Below the pieces are notes generated by a model. The model saw only the letters and a list, made by a program, of their open reading frames with translations. It did no database searches and was not told the origin of the DNA. Below are positions 32,545-42,849 of a stretch of 64,000 bases of DNA, in pieces. How positions within the stretch are numbered: position 1 is the stretch's first letter; each line of letters begins with the position of its first letter. The DNA lies in the NCBI RefSeq assembly GCF_030272615.1, contig NC_081408.1:60596114-60660113 (forward strand), read 5' to 3'. This DNA comes from Cryptomeria japonica. Taxonomy: Eukaryota > Streptophyta > Pinopsida > Cupressales > Cupressaceae. Made by a program: the position numbers and the translations under genes.

Positions 32545-33872
32545 TGTATACACATAAAATTGGCTATGAGCAATTAAATAAATATTTAATATTTATTTAA
32601 TAATTATTCTTCTATTAAATAGTTAATTTGAAAAGATTAATTTATTTAATTCATTCCATATTCTCCTATTAATTAATTTAATTGAAATATTTTATTAATT
32701 CATTAATTTGGCTTTTCTTCTAATTAATTAATTAAATATATAATGTTTAATTATTCTTCTATTCACTATCTTATAGTCTCATCGATTAAAATATTTGTTA
32801 ATTATTTAATCTCCCTTTTTTAACTCACTCTCATCTCCACATCACTTCTTCTTTGCCAACTCATCCATCATGTGGCTAAAGATAATATTTTTAATATTAA
32901 TATGCATCATTATCTTCAACATTAATTCCATTCTTCAAATAATGTGTACGTACACACATTCCTCAACCTTCCTATATTATCTCTAACCTTCCTACATCTT
33001 TGGAGGAAGTTGAGTCCATTTGTCCTATTATACCTAAATCTTCTCCAACTATCCTATTCTCTTAGTCTTCATTCTAAGTCAAGGTGAGATGAATAACACT
33101 TGGCTTCTTCTTCCACCTTTTTGTCCATCCGATAGGTGTAGGAGGAACATCTTCCATCTTTCTCTCTCACATCTCAACCTCTTGCTCATAGCCATCCAAA
33201 TTGCAAGATTTAATCATGATCATTGATCTATTCCACCTAAGCTTATGCACTCAAAATTCTATAAATAGAGGTCTCCTAAGACATTTTTGAAACTAATAGT
33301 TAATCTTACAGTCATTCTAGGAGTCTTTATCTTTGCATCTATGAGTTTATGTGCTTATCATTTTTAGTTTTTTTTAGCAGTTTAGCATAAATCATTATCA
33401 TAGTTTAGCTTTGCATATCATATCAATTATCAGTCCATTCACACTTGTCATATTGGAAGCTACCAGTGCTTGTCTGAGAGAAAAATCATCTGCAACCAAG
33501 AACAATGGGGTTAGGACACAATGAGACAAAATTCATGAAGGTATAACAATTTCATTTGCTTTTTCATTTCCTATTGTTTCATTGGTTGAATCTTGAGTTA
33601 TATTTTTACAATAGACTAATGAGTTTGCGGGTTTAATCTCTAAGGTGGAACTTCAGTGGATACAATATGAACTTGTGAATCAGGAATATCCTCCTTAATT
33701 TGGTGGAACTTGAAGTGAAGAGTGAAGAGGGCTTGTTTAAGCCCTGTTGTGTTATGTTTTCTTGTTCTTGATCTATGGATAGGTTGAAATAATAAACTTG
33801 AATTCCTTGATCCTGCATTTTAGGTTTTATGATCTCCCTTAGGATTGAGGGTAGTAGGAAAAAACATCAACA
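32545..33872 (+). repeat. LTR of element C (1328 bp)
   Basis: It opens TGTATACACATAAAATTGGC after the polypurine tract and is inferred to end CATCAACA at 33872. A TATA box lies at 33260, which fits a U3-R-U5 layout on the + strand. What follows 33872 is not obvious flanking DNA but a primer-site-like sequence, so this LTR may also serve as the 5' LTR of a second, tandem copy. The partner LTR is outside the window, so the boundaries rest on terminal signals only. Confidence 0.7.
33260..33267 (+). promoter_or_regulatory. TATA box of element C LTR
   Basis: TATAAATAGAGG is a canonical plant TATA box, about 715 bp into the LTR on the sense strand. Transcription would be expected to start about 30 bases downstream. 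Confidence 0.7.
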
Positions 33873-33876
33873 AAAA

Positions 33877-33895
33877 TGGTGACTTTGCTATGGAA
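33877..33895 (+). other. Primer-site-like sequence after the element C LTR
   Basis: TGGTGACTTTGCTATGGAA follows the LTR end by four bases. It resembles the TGGYGACTC-GCTGGGGA primer sites, complementary to tRNA-Arg, that are known for Ogre elements. A related copy lies at 33996-34014 (ATCGTGACTCTATTGGGGA). Both are preceded by CAACAAAAAT. Confidence 0.55.
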
Positions 33896-34769
33896 GAATG
33901 ATACATATGTTAAATTACGACTTAAGAATATTTGTTGATAACTTGCTAAATCAAATTCAAGTCAAAATATCCCATCAGATTCTATGCCAACAAAAATCGT
34001 GACTCTATTGGGGAATCAATGCAAAATCCATTCGAGGAAAGGGTCAAAAATATTGTGTATTCTGAAAATTTGTTTCTGAAATTAGATTTTTCAGATCTAA
34101 AAATTTTATTGCAAAAAATGTAAAATCATTGTGTTATTTTGTTGATGAAAGGACATAGAAGTAAAACAACCTTAAAAGATTTTTTAAATTTTTGAAGATT
34201 CATTCCTTTATAAGAGAGGTGACGACTCTATACAAGAAGAACTTGAGATATGAAAAGATCTCTAGATTTTTATCCAAAGATAGAAAAGAACAACAACTGT
34301 AATACTCTACGTATTCCTCCTACTTTTATGAAATTAAAATGTTCCCTATTGGGTGAAGATAGTGCTAATGAAGGAAAATTGTTGTGGTATTTTTAATACA
34401 CTTCTCAACTTCCTTTTGTATTCCTCATATTGAAAGGAGGTGTGTGTATAATTTTTAAGTCTACGCTTCTTGAATGAGCTCTTAAAGTTCTTCAATTGTA
34501 AGGCATGTATCATGTGTCTTGTGAGATCTCTTGTTGTGAAAGAGTATTTGTAAATGCTTAGATGTCAAGGATGTATTAGCATTACATGCATCCTATTGGG
34601 TGAAAATTTTGAAAACTGATGAAGGTTCCTATCTTTCTACTATAATTATTTTCTATTAGATACCTACTTGATCACTTTACACTAATCCAAGGTATAATAA
34701 CAACTTAGTTATCTTCTGTCAGAACCAATTACATCTAACTCTCTTTTAAGATTAGATTTTCCCTTAACT
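33896..34769. other. Possible 5' leader of a second element C copy; no gene seen
   Basis: This is A/T-rich sequence with only short frames. If the primer-like sequences are real, it is the untranslated leader of a tandem Tat/Ogre copy truncated by later events. Otherwise it is plain flanking DNA. Confidence 0.45.
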
Positions 34770-34774
34770 TAAAC

Positions 34775-35989
34775 TGTTAGACAGTTTAGATAACCGGAAG
34801 ACAACTGAGAGGGGGGGTGAATCAGTTGTCATGGATTACAAGAACCATTAGCAATTTAAACTTTAATACTAAAACCCAAAACATTAATATCGGAATAGTT
34901 GTTAATCAATTAAGCATGAACAATAATCATAGAATAAAGACATCCACACAACACCAGGATTTGTACATGGAAAACCCGGTAAAGGGAAAAACCACGGTGG
35001 GAAGCCTACCCATAGTCAGATAATACTTCTACAGTAAGTATTTGAATTACAATTGAGGGGCCTGCACTTGCAGGAAGGCTAATAGCCTAAAGCTCACTGC
35101 TCATCACAAAAGGAGTCTCACTGACTACATATAAATCCAGACTATAATTTGGAGAAGTGTTGAACTGAAAAGATATAATCTACTATGCTTGAGTACAGTC
35201 CCAGTTAAGCTCAATACAGGAGGACTAAATCCTCTTACATAAACCCAATTCGATATCCAATGACGACTAACTCCTCTACCTAGATGATATTACATTATTC
35301 ACACATTATAATTATTGACCATGACCTCTTACATAACCATGATATCTGTGTATATAATCTACAATGAGATCTTACATCTATATATACAAACCCTCGACCA
35401 TAAACAATCAGGTCAGCCAGTAGATAATAAATTGATTAAATAATTACAAACCATGTTGGTCTTAGACCAAACAAATAATATCAACACATAAGACATCCTG
35501 GAAATACATCAATAGGTACTATCCACATGTTACATTAATGTTGGTCCTTAACCTAGATCAATTAGGACCAAGTATAGGTCCACAAGCTTCAGCAATGATC
35601 TCCAACCACCAAGTCTCATACAAGATCACCAATAGAATCCTGAAACTCCATCGAAAGCTGCACCAACACCACTTATGCAATTCATCAAAGATCTCTATCA
35701 AATGATTAACCGGTGAAACCCTTGCTGGAACCAGAAACCAATCTTCTAAGCAAATAGGATAGTATCCAATCTCCATACCAAAACCAATTGATCAAATATG
35801 AATATAAGTATCATGAACAAACCAATTCCATCATGAGATTATACCAGAGCCTACCAGATCATACCGAATCCAAGTTAACCAAAAAACTACTTAACCTACG
35901 GGTGTAGGTAAAGCATCCAAACATCTAATGGTGGCATCAATGAAAAAACATCAATGCAACACATAATCAATTCCACCAAATAGTCAACA
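34775..35989 (-). repeat. 3' LTR of copia D
   Basis: The 1215-bp LTR opens TGTTAGACAGTTTAG and closes AGTCAACA. It is collinear with 40690-41915 with moderate divergence. The G-tract hairpin lies at 34800-34830. Confidence 0.93.
34800..34830. other. G-tract hairpin, copia D 3' LTR
   Basis: GACAACTGA (34800-34808) pairs perfectly with TCAGTTGTC (34822-34830) around the loop GAGGGGGGGTGAA. Confidence 0.9.
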
Positions 35990-36002
35990 ATATCCCCCTT
36001 TG
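35990..36002 (-). other. Polypurine tract of copia D
   Basis: The minus strand reads CCAAAGGGGGATAT directly before TGTTGACT, the start of the 3' LTR in sense. Confidence 0.85.
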
Positions 36003-36406
36003 GCATCGATGGCAACACTAGATGTGAAAAACATCTAAGTACCAAGAAATGCCAAACAAGTCTCCCCCTGTGGAAGACAACCAACAATCTCCCACATACA
36101 GATGTAGCAATGAGGTTATGAAACAAAGACCAAACTCCCCCTATGAATGATATCTCTGTATAGATCTAAATTGTACATATATCTCATCAATATATTTCCC
36201 CTTTTTCTTTTTCTTTTTCTTTTTCACATCAATATCTCTCCCCCTTTGACATTAATGCCAAAAATTTGACATAAATATGAAAGCAAAAACATAAACCTCT
36301 GAATCTCAAAGATGACTACTTCCCTTGAGCAGTAGCATCCTACATCAGTGCTAGAATGAATAGTATCTATGATAGTGCATGTCAGACTGATGCCAAACCG
36401 CATCAA

Positions 36407-36960
36407 TCAAGTCTCTACCGAAGGGGCAAAAACTCCCAATTTGTCTCCCAGGTACTCAAATGATTCCTTGGATAAAGGTTTGGTGAAAATATCTGCAATC
36501 TGTTCTTTAGTATTCACATAAACTAGTCTAACTTCATTTGCTTCCACCTTCTCCTTCAAAAAGTTGTACTTGATAGATATGTGCTTTGTTTTAGAATGAA
36601 ATACTGGATTCTTTGATATATCAATAACACCAGAGTTGTCATAGTGAATAAGTACTAGTGCCTCACAATCCACCTTTATATCCTTGAATATTTGCTTCAT
36701 CCATAAAACTTGTGTACAGTTAGTAGTAGCACCAACATACTCATCTTCAATAGTAGATACAGAAGTACATGACTATTTCTTGTTGATCCATGAAACCAAC
36801 TTCTTTCCAAGAAATAAATATCCACCAGAAGTACTTTTCTAATCATTAATATCTCTAGCCCAATCAGCATATGTATATGCACATAAAATAAAGTTATCAT
36901 CCTTAGGGTACCATAAGCCATATTTTGATGTACCTGGAAAGTATCTAAAAATCCTTTTCA
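36407..36960 (-). pseudogene. Copia D RNase H
   Basis: Two overlapping frames cover the domain. The upstream part (to 36697) is frame-shifted, and the downstream part (36700-36407) reads IHYDNSGVIDISKNPVFHSK, KHISIKYNFLKEKVEANEVR, and EQIADIFTKPLSKESFEYLG at the Pol C-terminus. The D-N of the Y-D-N-S segment is present. The frame break lies near 36700. Confidence 0.9.
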
Positions 36961-37038
36961 CCACCATCTCATGATTTTCTCTAGGATCACTCTAAAATCT
37001 TGAAACAATACAAACAACATTCATAAATCAGACCTTGT

Positions 37039-38200
37039 CTAAGTCAAATAAAGTAGACCTCCAATCATATATTTGTATCTTGTAGGATTCATCAGTGCAG
37101 AAACATCCTTTCTTGTCAATTTCTCACTTGGAACCATAGGTGTACTTATTGGTTTAGAATATCCCATACCAAATTTCTTCAACAATTCCTTAGCATATTT
37201 AGTTTGACAGATAAAAATGCCTTTGTCAGTCTGAGTAATTTGCAAACCTAAGAAAAATTTCATCTCACCAATCATAGACATCTCAAATTCTTTTTTCATA
37301 TTCTTCAAAAAATCTATGCACTTATCTTCACCTCCAAAGATAATGTCATCAACAAATACTTCAAAAATCAATATATTATCATTAGTAATTTTATAATATA
37401 AATTACTCTCAGCACTGTCCTTAGTAAAACCAAGCTTCAAAAGATATTTATCCAACCTTGCATACCAAGCTCTAGGTGCTTGTTTCAATCCATATAAAGC
37501 TTTCCTTAACCTGCAAACCATATCTGTATTATCTGATAGTGAAAAACCATCAAGTTGCTCAATATAAACTTCCTCATCAAGATCCCCATTTAGAAATGTA
37601 CATTTAACATCCATCTGATAAACCTTATAGTTTTTATAAGCAACATAGGCAAGAAATAATCTTACAGCTTCAATCCTAGCTACAGGTGCAAAATTATCTC
37701 CATAATCAATTCCTTCCTTTTGAGAATATCCTTTATAAACCAATCTAGCCTTATTTCTTATAACTTGACCATCTTCATTTAATTTATTTCTAAAAACCCA
37801 TTTAGTTCTAATAACATTTTTATTTTTAGGCCAGGGAACCAAAGTCAATGTGTTATTTTTCTCAATATTATCTAACTCTTCTTCCATAACTTTCAACCAA
37901 TGTTCATATTTACATGCCTTAATTACTAATATCAATTTAACTTATGATATTAAACATACCTCATAAGTTGCTAGTATTCTTCTTGCCATCACTTCATTGC
38001 TCTTATCCCTAATGATTTGATCTTTAGAATGATTCAATCTCACATACCTAGGAGACTTGTGACTTTCTGTTACTCTTCCCTGTTCTTCAGTTACTGTATA
38101 ATTCTTTGATGTTGTCAGAGTAACTGGTTCAACTCTCTGTTTCGGTAAAAAGGTGCTACCGATTTAGATATAATCATTTCCACTGTCGTTTCTTTCTCAT
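37039..38200 (-). pseudogene. Copia D reverse transcriptase
   Basis: A long open frame (37935-37039) has [79 protein letters not shown], the catalytic FVDDIIFGG, and [20 protein letters not shown]. Catalytic aspartates are intact. The variable linker to integrase occupies about 37936-38200. The frame ends in the connection region near 37040, where a break precedes RNase H. Confidence 0.94.
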
Positions 38201-38990
38201 AAACTTTGATTTGACTTTTGTTTAGCTCATCTACTTTGACATCAGCACTCTCCACAATTCTCTGTAATCTTTTGTTATAACATCTATATGCTTTGCTTTC
38301 ATTAGAATAACCAAGAAATATGCCTTCATCACATCTAGGATCAAATTTTCCAATAATATCATCTCTCTTGATATAACATTTGCTACCAAAAATTCTAAAA
38401 TACTTAACTATAGGTGTATTTCCAAACCATAATTCATAAGGTGTCTTACTAGTTTCTCCTTTGATGTGTACTATGTTGAATTTATAAACTGTTGTACTAA
38501 CTGCTTCTCTCTAGTAGATATGAGGTAGATTAGCTTCCATCATCATTGTTCTAGTACTATCCAAGATAGTTCTATTTTTCCTTTCTACAACTCCCTTCTG
38601 TTGAGGTACCCGAGGAGCAAAAAATTATCTGCTTATACCATGCTTGTCACAAAAGTTATTAAACTCACCAGATGTGAACTATCCACCATGATTTGATATC
38701 AAACATTTAATATTGAATCCTGTCTTAGTTTCCACTTTAGCCTTAAAGATTTTAAACTTTTCAAATGCTTCAGATTTTTCTCTAAAAAAAGTAACCCACA
38801 TCATTCTAGAATAATCATCAATGATTAGCATGAAATATCTATCACCATGAAAACTTTTAACTCTAGCAGGGCCACACAAATCAGTATGAATAAGATCAAG
38901 AACATCATTTGATTTATCTTGTCTACTCCTAAAAGAGGTTCTGACCTATTTACCCATTTGACATTCTTTACATACCAGATTATAGAGCTT
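38201..38990 (-). pseudogene. Copia D integrase
   Basis: The core begins before 38879 with DLCGPARVKSF-type sequence (MCGPARVKSFHGDRYFM), then IIDDYSRMMWVTFF and the decayed second-Asp segment CLISNHGG, where D-x-G-G-E is lost. Further parts lie in other frames: a QQKG-VERKN-like segment near 38590 and the C-terminal TPYELWFGN-like and FLGYSNESKAYRC-like regions at 38300-38450. Stops break it several times. Confidence 0.87.
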
Positions 38991-39059
38991 CATAATCTTG
39001 GGTATATCCCTAGCAGCCTTAGTTGAACTGATTTTCACAATGCAATCAAAATTCACATG

Positions 39060-39560
39060 ACACAGCCTTTTATGCTATAGCCAACTCTCATCAATATGTG
39101 TAATCAAACATGTCTTCTCACTGTAGTTTAAATTAAATATATTACCTTTTGTCTGTGTACCGGTTGTAATTTCCAAGCTAGTCATGTTAATGCTTTTGAA
39201 TTTTCCATCCTTGAAAGGTAGTTGAAATCCCTTATCTACCAATTGTCCTACACTCATAAGATTATGCCTCAAACCTTCAACATAATAAACATTATCAGTA
39301 TTGTTCTTACCATCCAATGATATAGTTCCTTTTCCTTTGATCATACATGCATTGTCATATCCAAATCTAACTATACCACCATCAAATTCTTGTAAAGATA
39401 GAGACTTCCCTTTATCTCCAATCATATGATGTGAACAACCACTATTAATTATCCATTCATCTTTTTCTTCAATTTTAGTAGCAAATGCCTTCTCCTTAAG
39501 GACATTCTCTTCTAGTTCCAGATCATCTTCCTTGATAGCCAGGAACACCCATTCCTTCCC
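39060..39560 (-). pseudogene. Copia D protease and pre-integrase
   Basis: The frame 39548-39075 shows WIINSGCSHHMIGDKGKSLS, where the catalytic D-S-G reads N-S-G (AAT for GAT), so the protease should be inactive. The usual copia protease body follows: FDGGIVRFGYDNACMIKGKG, NVYYVEGLRHNLMSVGQLVD and TGTQTKGNIFNL. A stop at 39075 separates the HHCC region, which continues toward 39000. Confidence 0.9.
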
Positions 39561-40631
39561 ATTGTCGGATCCACTAATAGAGTCTTTTATTGATTCATCA
39601 TCTAAATTAGTAATACCTTCCTCATCCGCTATGTATCATGGTTGTTCTCTATTTTTCTTGAATTTATACTTGTTCGGATATTCAAGGTTAGCCTTAAATG
39701 ATCTTTTAACTCTTTCTTCAAATCTTGAATTCCTTTCAGGACATCTAGATGCAAAATGACCAATCTTATTACATGAAAAACATTTAAAAGGTGATTTTCC
39801 TTCATACTTAATTACTACCGGTCCTTTAGGTACTCTTCTAGCAAATAGTGCTTCAAGTTGCTCAAACTCATCATCTTCTCTCTTCATATCTCCTAATTCC
39901 TTTCCATATAAACTTTCCATTCTAGCTTACTGGTTGTAGATATAGATGCATGAAAAACAGGTTTAATCTTCACAGCTGTAGAAGGTCCAAATTCCTCAAA
40001 CTCAAAAGCAGATAGTTTCCCAAGAAAAGTATCCTTGTTGACAGATGTGTTAGCCATTGTTCTCAACTCATTAATAGTAATAGCCTTCATTTTATAAGTT
40101 GGTAGTAGGCCTCTTAGGAATTTAGAAACAATTCATATCTGCACTTAGAGTTCCACCATAATATTGAATTTCCATAACAATCTCATTTACCCTTTCGATG
40201 AATGTAGTAATCCTTTCATCTTCCTCCATCTTCAAGTTTTCGTATCTCACCTAGTAACAATCAAGTTTAGAAATCTTCACTATAGGGTCACCTTCATTAA
40301 GAGTTTCCTACTTATCCCATATAGCCTTTCCAGATGATTTATCAGTTAGTCCCATTATTTGTTGATCAGAAAGTGTACACAAGAGGGCTTCTCTTGCTCT
40401 ACAATCATTCTCAAGCTTCTTGTCCAGGTTTTCTAGAGGAGGATTGCCAGATCCTGGATTATAGGGTGTGATACCATTCTATGTGATCTCCCAAATCTCC
40501 TTGCCAAGACATCTCAGATGAGTCTCCATCTGAATCTTCCATACTATGTAATTTGTTTCATCAAGCCTCGGAATATCCCTTCGAAAGATAGCTCCACAAG
40601 AACTGGATGAACTTAAACTATTAGTCGCCAT
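39561..40631 (-). pseudogene. Copia D Gag
   Basis: The start ATG is at 40631, 45 bases after the primer site, giving MATNSLSSSSSCGAIFRRDI and NYIVWKIQMETHLRCLG. Several TAG stops interrupt the UBN2-type Gag body (ALLCTLSDQQIMGLTDKSSG, MEEDERITTFIERVNEIVME). The frames at 40090-39893 and 39920-39636 supply the C-terminal region with the zinc knuckle CFSCNKIGHFASRC, all four ligands present. Confidence 0.88.
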
Positions 40632-40675
40632 AGGATCTTCCTCAAGTGGTTAAGCTTTCTATAGAGAGGACCAAA

Positions 40676-40687
40676 GCTTTGATACCA
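40676..40687 (-). other. Primer binding site of copia D
   Basis: On the minus strand TGGTATCAAAGC lies two bases after the LTR end and differs at one position from the initiator Met-tRNA complement. Confidence 0.92.
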
Positions 40688-40689
40688 AT

Positions 40690-41915
40690 TGTTAGATAGT
40701 TCAGATAATCGAAAGACAACTGAGGGGGGTGGGGGTGAATCAGTTGTCATAGATTATAGGAACCATTAGAAATTTAAACTTTAATACCGAAACCCAAAAC
40801 ATTAATACGGAAATAGCATCAATTAAGCATGAACAATAATCACATAATAAAAGCCATCCACACAACACCAAGATTTGTACACGGAAAACCCAAAAAAGGA
40901 AAAAACCACGGTGGGAAGCCTACCCACAGTCAGATAATACTTATGTAGTAAGTATGTAAATTACAATTAAGGGGCCTCCACTTGCAACAGGGCCAATAGC
41001 CTAGAGTGCACTACTCATCACAAAAGGAGTCTCACTTACTACATATAAATCTAGACTACAATCCGGAGAAGTGTTGAACTACAAAGATAGCATCTCCTAT
41101 GTTTGAGTACAGTTCTAGTTAAGCTCAATACCGGATGACTAAATCCTCTTACATAAACCCAATTTGATCTCCAATGATCGACCAACTCCTCTGCCTGAAT
41201 GATATTACATTATTCGCACATTACAATCTTTTACCATGACCTCTTACATAACCATGATATATGTGTAGATAATCTACAATGAGATCTTACATCTATATAT
41301 ACAAACCATCAACCATAAACAATCAGGTTGGCCACCAGATAACAAATCAATTACATAATTACAAACCATGTCGGCCTTAGACCAAACAAATAATATCAAC
41401 ACATAATACATCCCATAAATACATCAATAGCTCCTATCCACACATTACATTAATGTCGGTCCATAACCTAGATCAATTGGGACCAAGTATAAGTCGACAC
41501 GCTTCAATAATGATCTCTAACCACTAAGTCTCAAACAAGATCACCAATAGACTCCTGAAACTCCATCAGAAGCTGCACCAACACTACTTATGCAATTCAT
41601 CAAAGATCTCTATCAAAAGATCAATCAGTGAAACCCTCGCCAGAACCAGAAACCAATCTTCTAAGCAAGCAGGATAGTATCCAATCTCCAGACCAAAACC
41701 AACTGATCGAATATGAGTATAAGTATCATGAACAAACCAATTCCATCATCAGATTATACCGGAGCCTATTGGATCATGCCGAATCCAAGTTAACCAAAAA
41801 ACTACTTAACCTACCGGGACCATAAGGGTGCCAGTAAAGCATCCAAACAACTAGTGTTAGCATCAATGACAAAAAATCAATGCAACGCATAATCAATTCC
41901 ACCAAATGGTCAACA
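40690..41915 (-). repeat. 5' LTR of copia D
   Basis: The 1226-bp LTR opens TGTTAGATAGTTCAG and closes ATGGTCAACA. The block AAAAAACCACGGTGGGAAGC near 40900 is shared in form with the other copia LTRs of the window. Confidence 0.93.
40715..40748. other. G-tract hairpin, copia D 5' LTR
   Basis: GACAACTGA (40715-40723) pairs perfectly with TCAGTTGTC (40740-40748). The loop is GGGGGGTGGGGGTGAA. The stem begins 25 bases from the LTR end. Confidence 0.9.
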
Positions 41916-41920
41916 TAAAC

Positions 41921-42849
41921 AACTTGAAAACTTATAGTAATATTAAGCTAATCTATCTAAGAAGTAAAGTGTCTATGAAAGAATAAAGTATTCCATTACT
42001 TCTGATTTTCTGAAAATGACCAAGGGACAAGAATTATGCACATTTAAGAACTCAAAGATTCTCTTATATACTGAACTCCTATCAACCACTATAACCTGAA
42101 TATATTTTTAGTTCAAAGACTTACAATATATTAAAAGATCTTCTACTCTAACTAGATAATTTGTATAATACAAAGACTCTACTTTTTACATTTTCAATAT
42201 AAATTCTTGAGATAACTTGTAAAAGCCCAAAGACTTAAAGCAACCTTCTCTCAACTCATTTCCAATTCCTGAATTTTCAAAGTAACTCAAAGATTACTTG
42301 TAAAGACTCAAAAACTCTTCAATATTCAACACCAATAACTATATCCAACTTTAACATTCAAGAATATATGATACCAATGACATAAGAACATTCATACCAC
42401 ATAAAAGATTGTACTTAAAATAAATTTTGAATGCCAAGCTCTCCTCTTTCTTGATTAAATTGCAAATTTACAAAATGAATACTAAGTCTCAATTTGCTCT
42501 TCACTTTGGCAGTGTTTTGTTGCATAAACAAGGATGGAAAAAAAATCCTTATTACAATAATAACCCTCTTATATATAGAAGAGGGGTGCAATATGAAAAT
42601 AGGAAATTATAACTAATTCTAAGACTAAGTCAAGAAAAGAGTTCTAATTGACTTAGGACTTGTGCACTCAACAGGTGCACATGAGCAATTACAAAATGAC
42701 ATCTAAAGTGTCAATGGATAAAAGAAAATGCCACTAGGAAAATCAGGAAAATGACTAATTGTCATTTTCTCTAAGCCAAATCTCGCTTCTGGAATTCCTT
42801 GAAATTTTGCAAAGCATGCTTCATCTGAACTCCATCAGATCCCTAGGTA
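41921..42849. other. AT-rich stretch without recognised gene
   Basis: This stretch is rich in ACTCAAAGA-like words and has no coding frame I can defend. It lies between copia D and the coiled-coil relic. Confidence 0.5.

Larger units (their letters stand above)
1091..33872 (+). mobile_element. Tat/Ogre-like Ty3/gypsy retrotransposon (element C), 5' end not identified
   Basis: The domains run in the order protease, G-patch, charged linker, RT, RNase H, second RNase H and integrase. An antisense plant mobile domain relic, a polypurine tract and a 3' LTR follow. A second RNase H between the first one and integrase is known as the hallmark of the Tat lineage, which includes Ogre. The element is split by copia A (3336-20223) and by element B (23555-27228). 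Removing each insertion plus one target duplication restores continuity of the polyprotein. No frame is intact. The 5' LTR and gag are not recognisable here and probably lie to the left of the window. Confidence 0.85.
34775..41915 (-). mobile_element. Ty1/copia element D, complete but inactivated
   Basis: The element has LTRs at 34775-35989 and 40690-41915, TG/CA ends and target duplication TAAAC at 34770-34774 and 41916-41920. The internal 4.7 kb carries gag, protease, integrase, RT and RNase H on the minus strand, with primer site and polypurine tract in place. Stops and frameshifts are more numerous than in copia A. No other insertion interrupts it. Confidence 0.94.
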
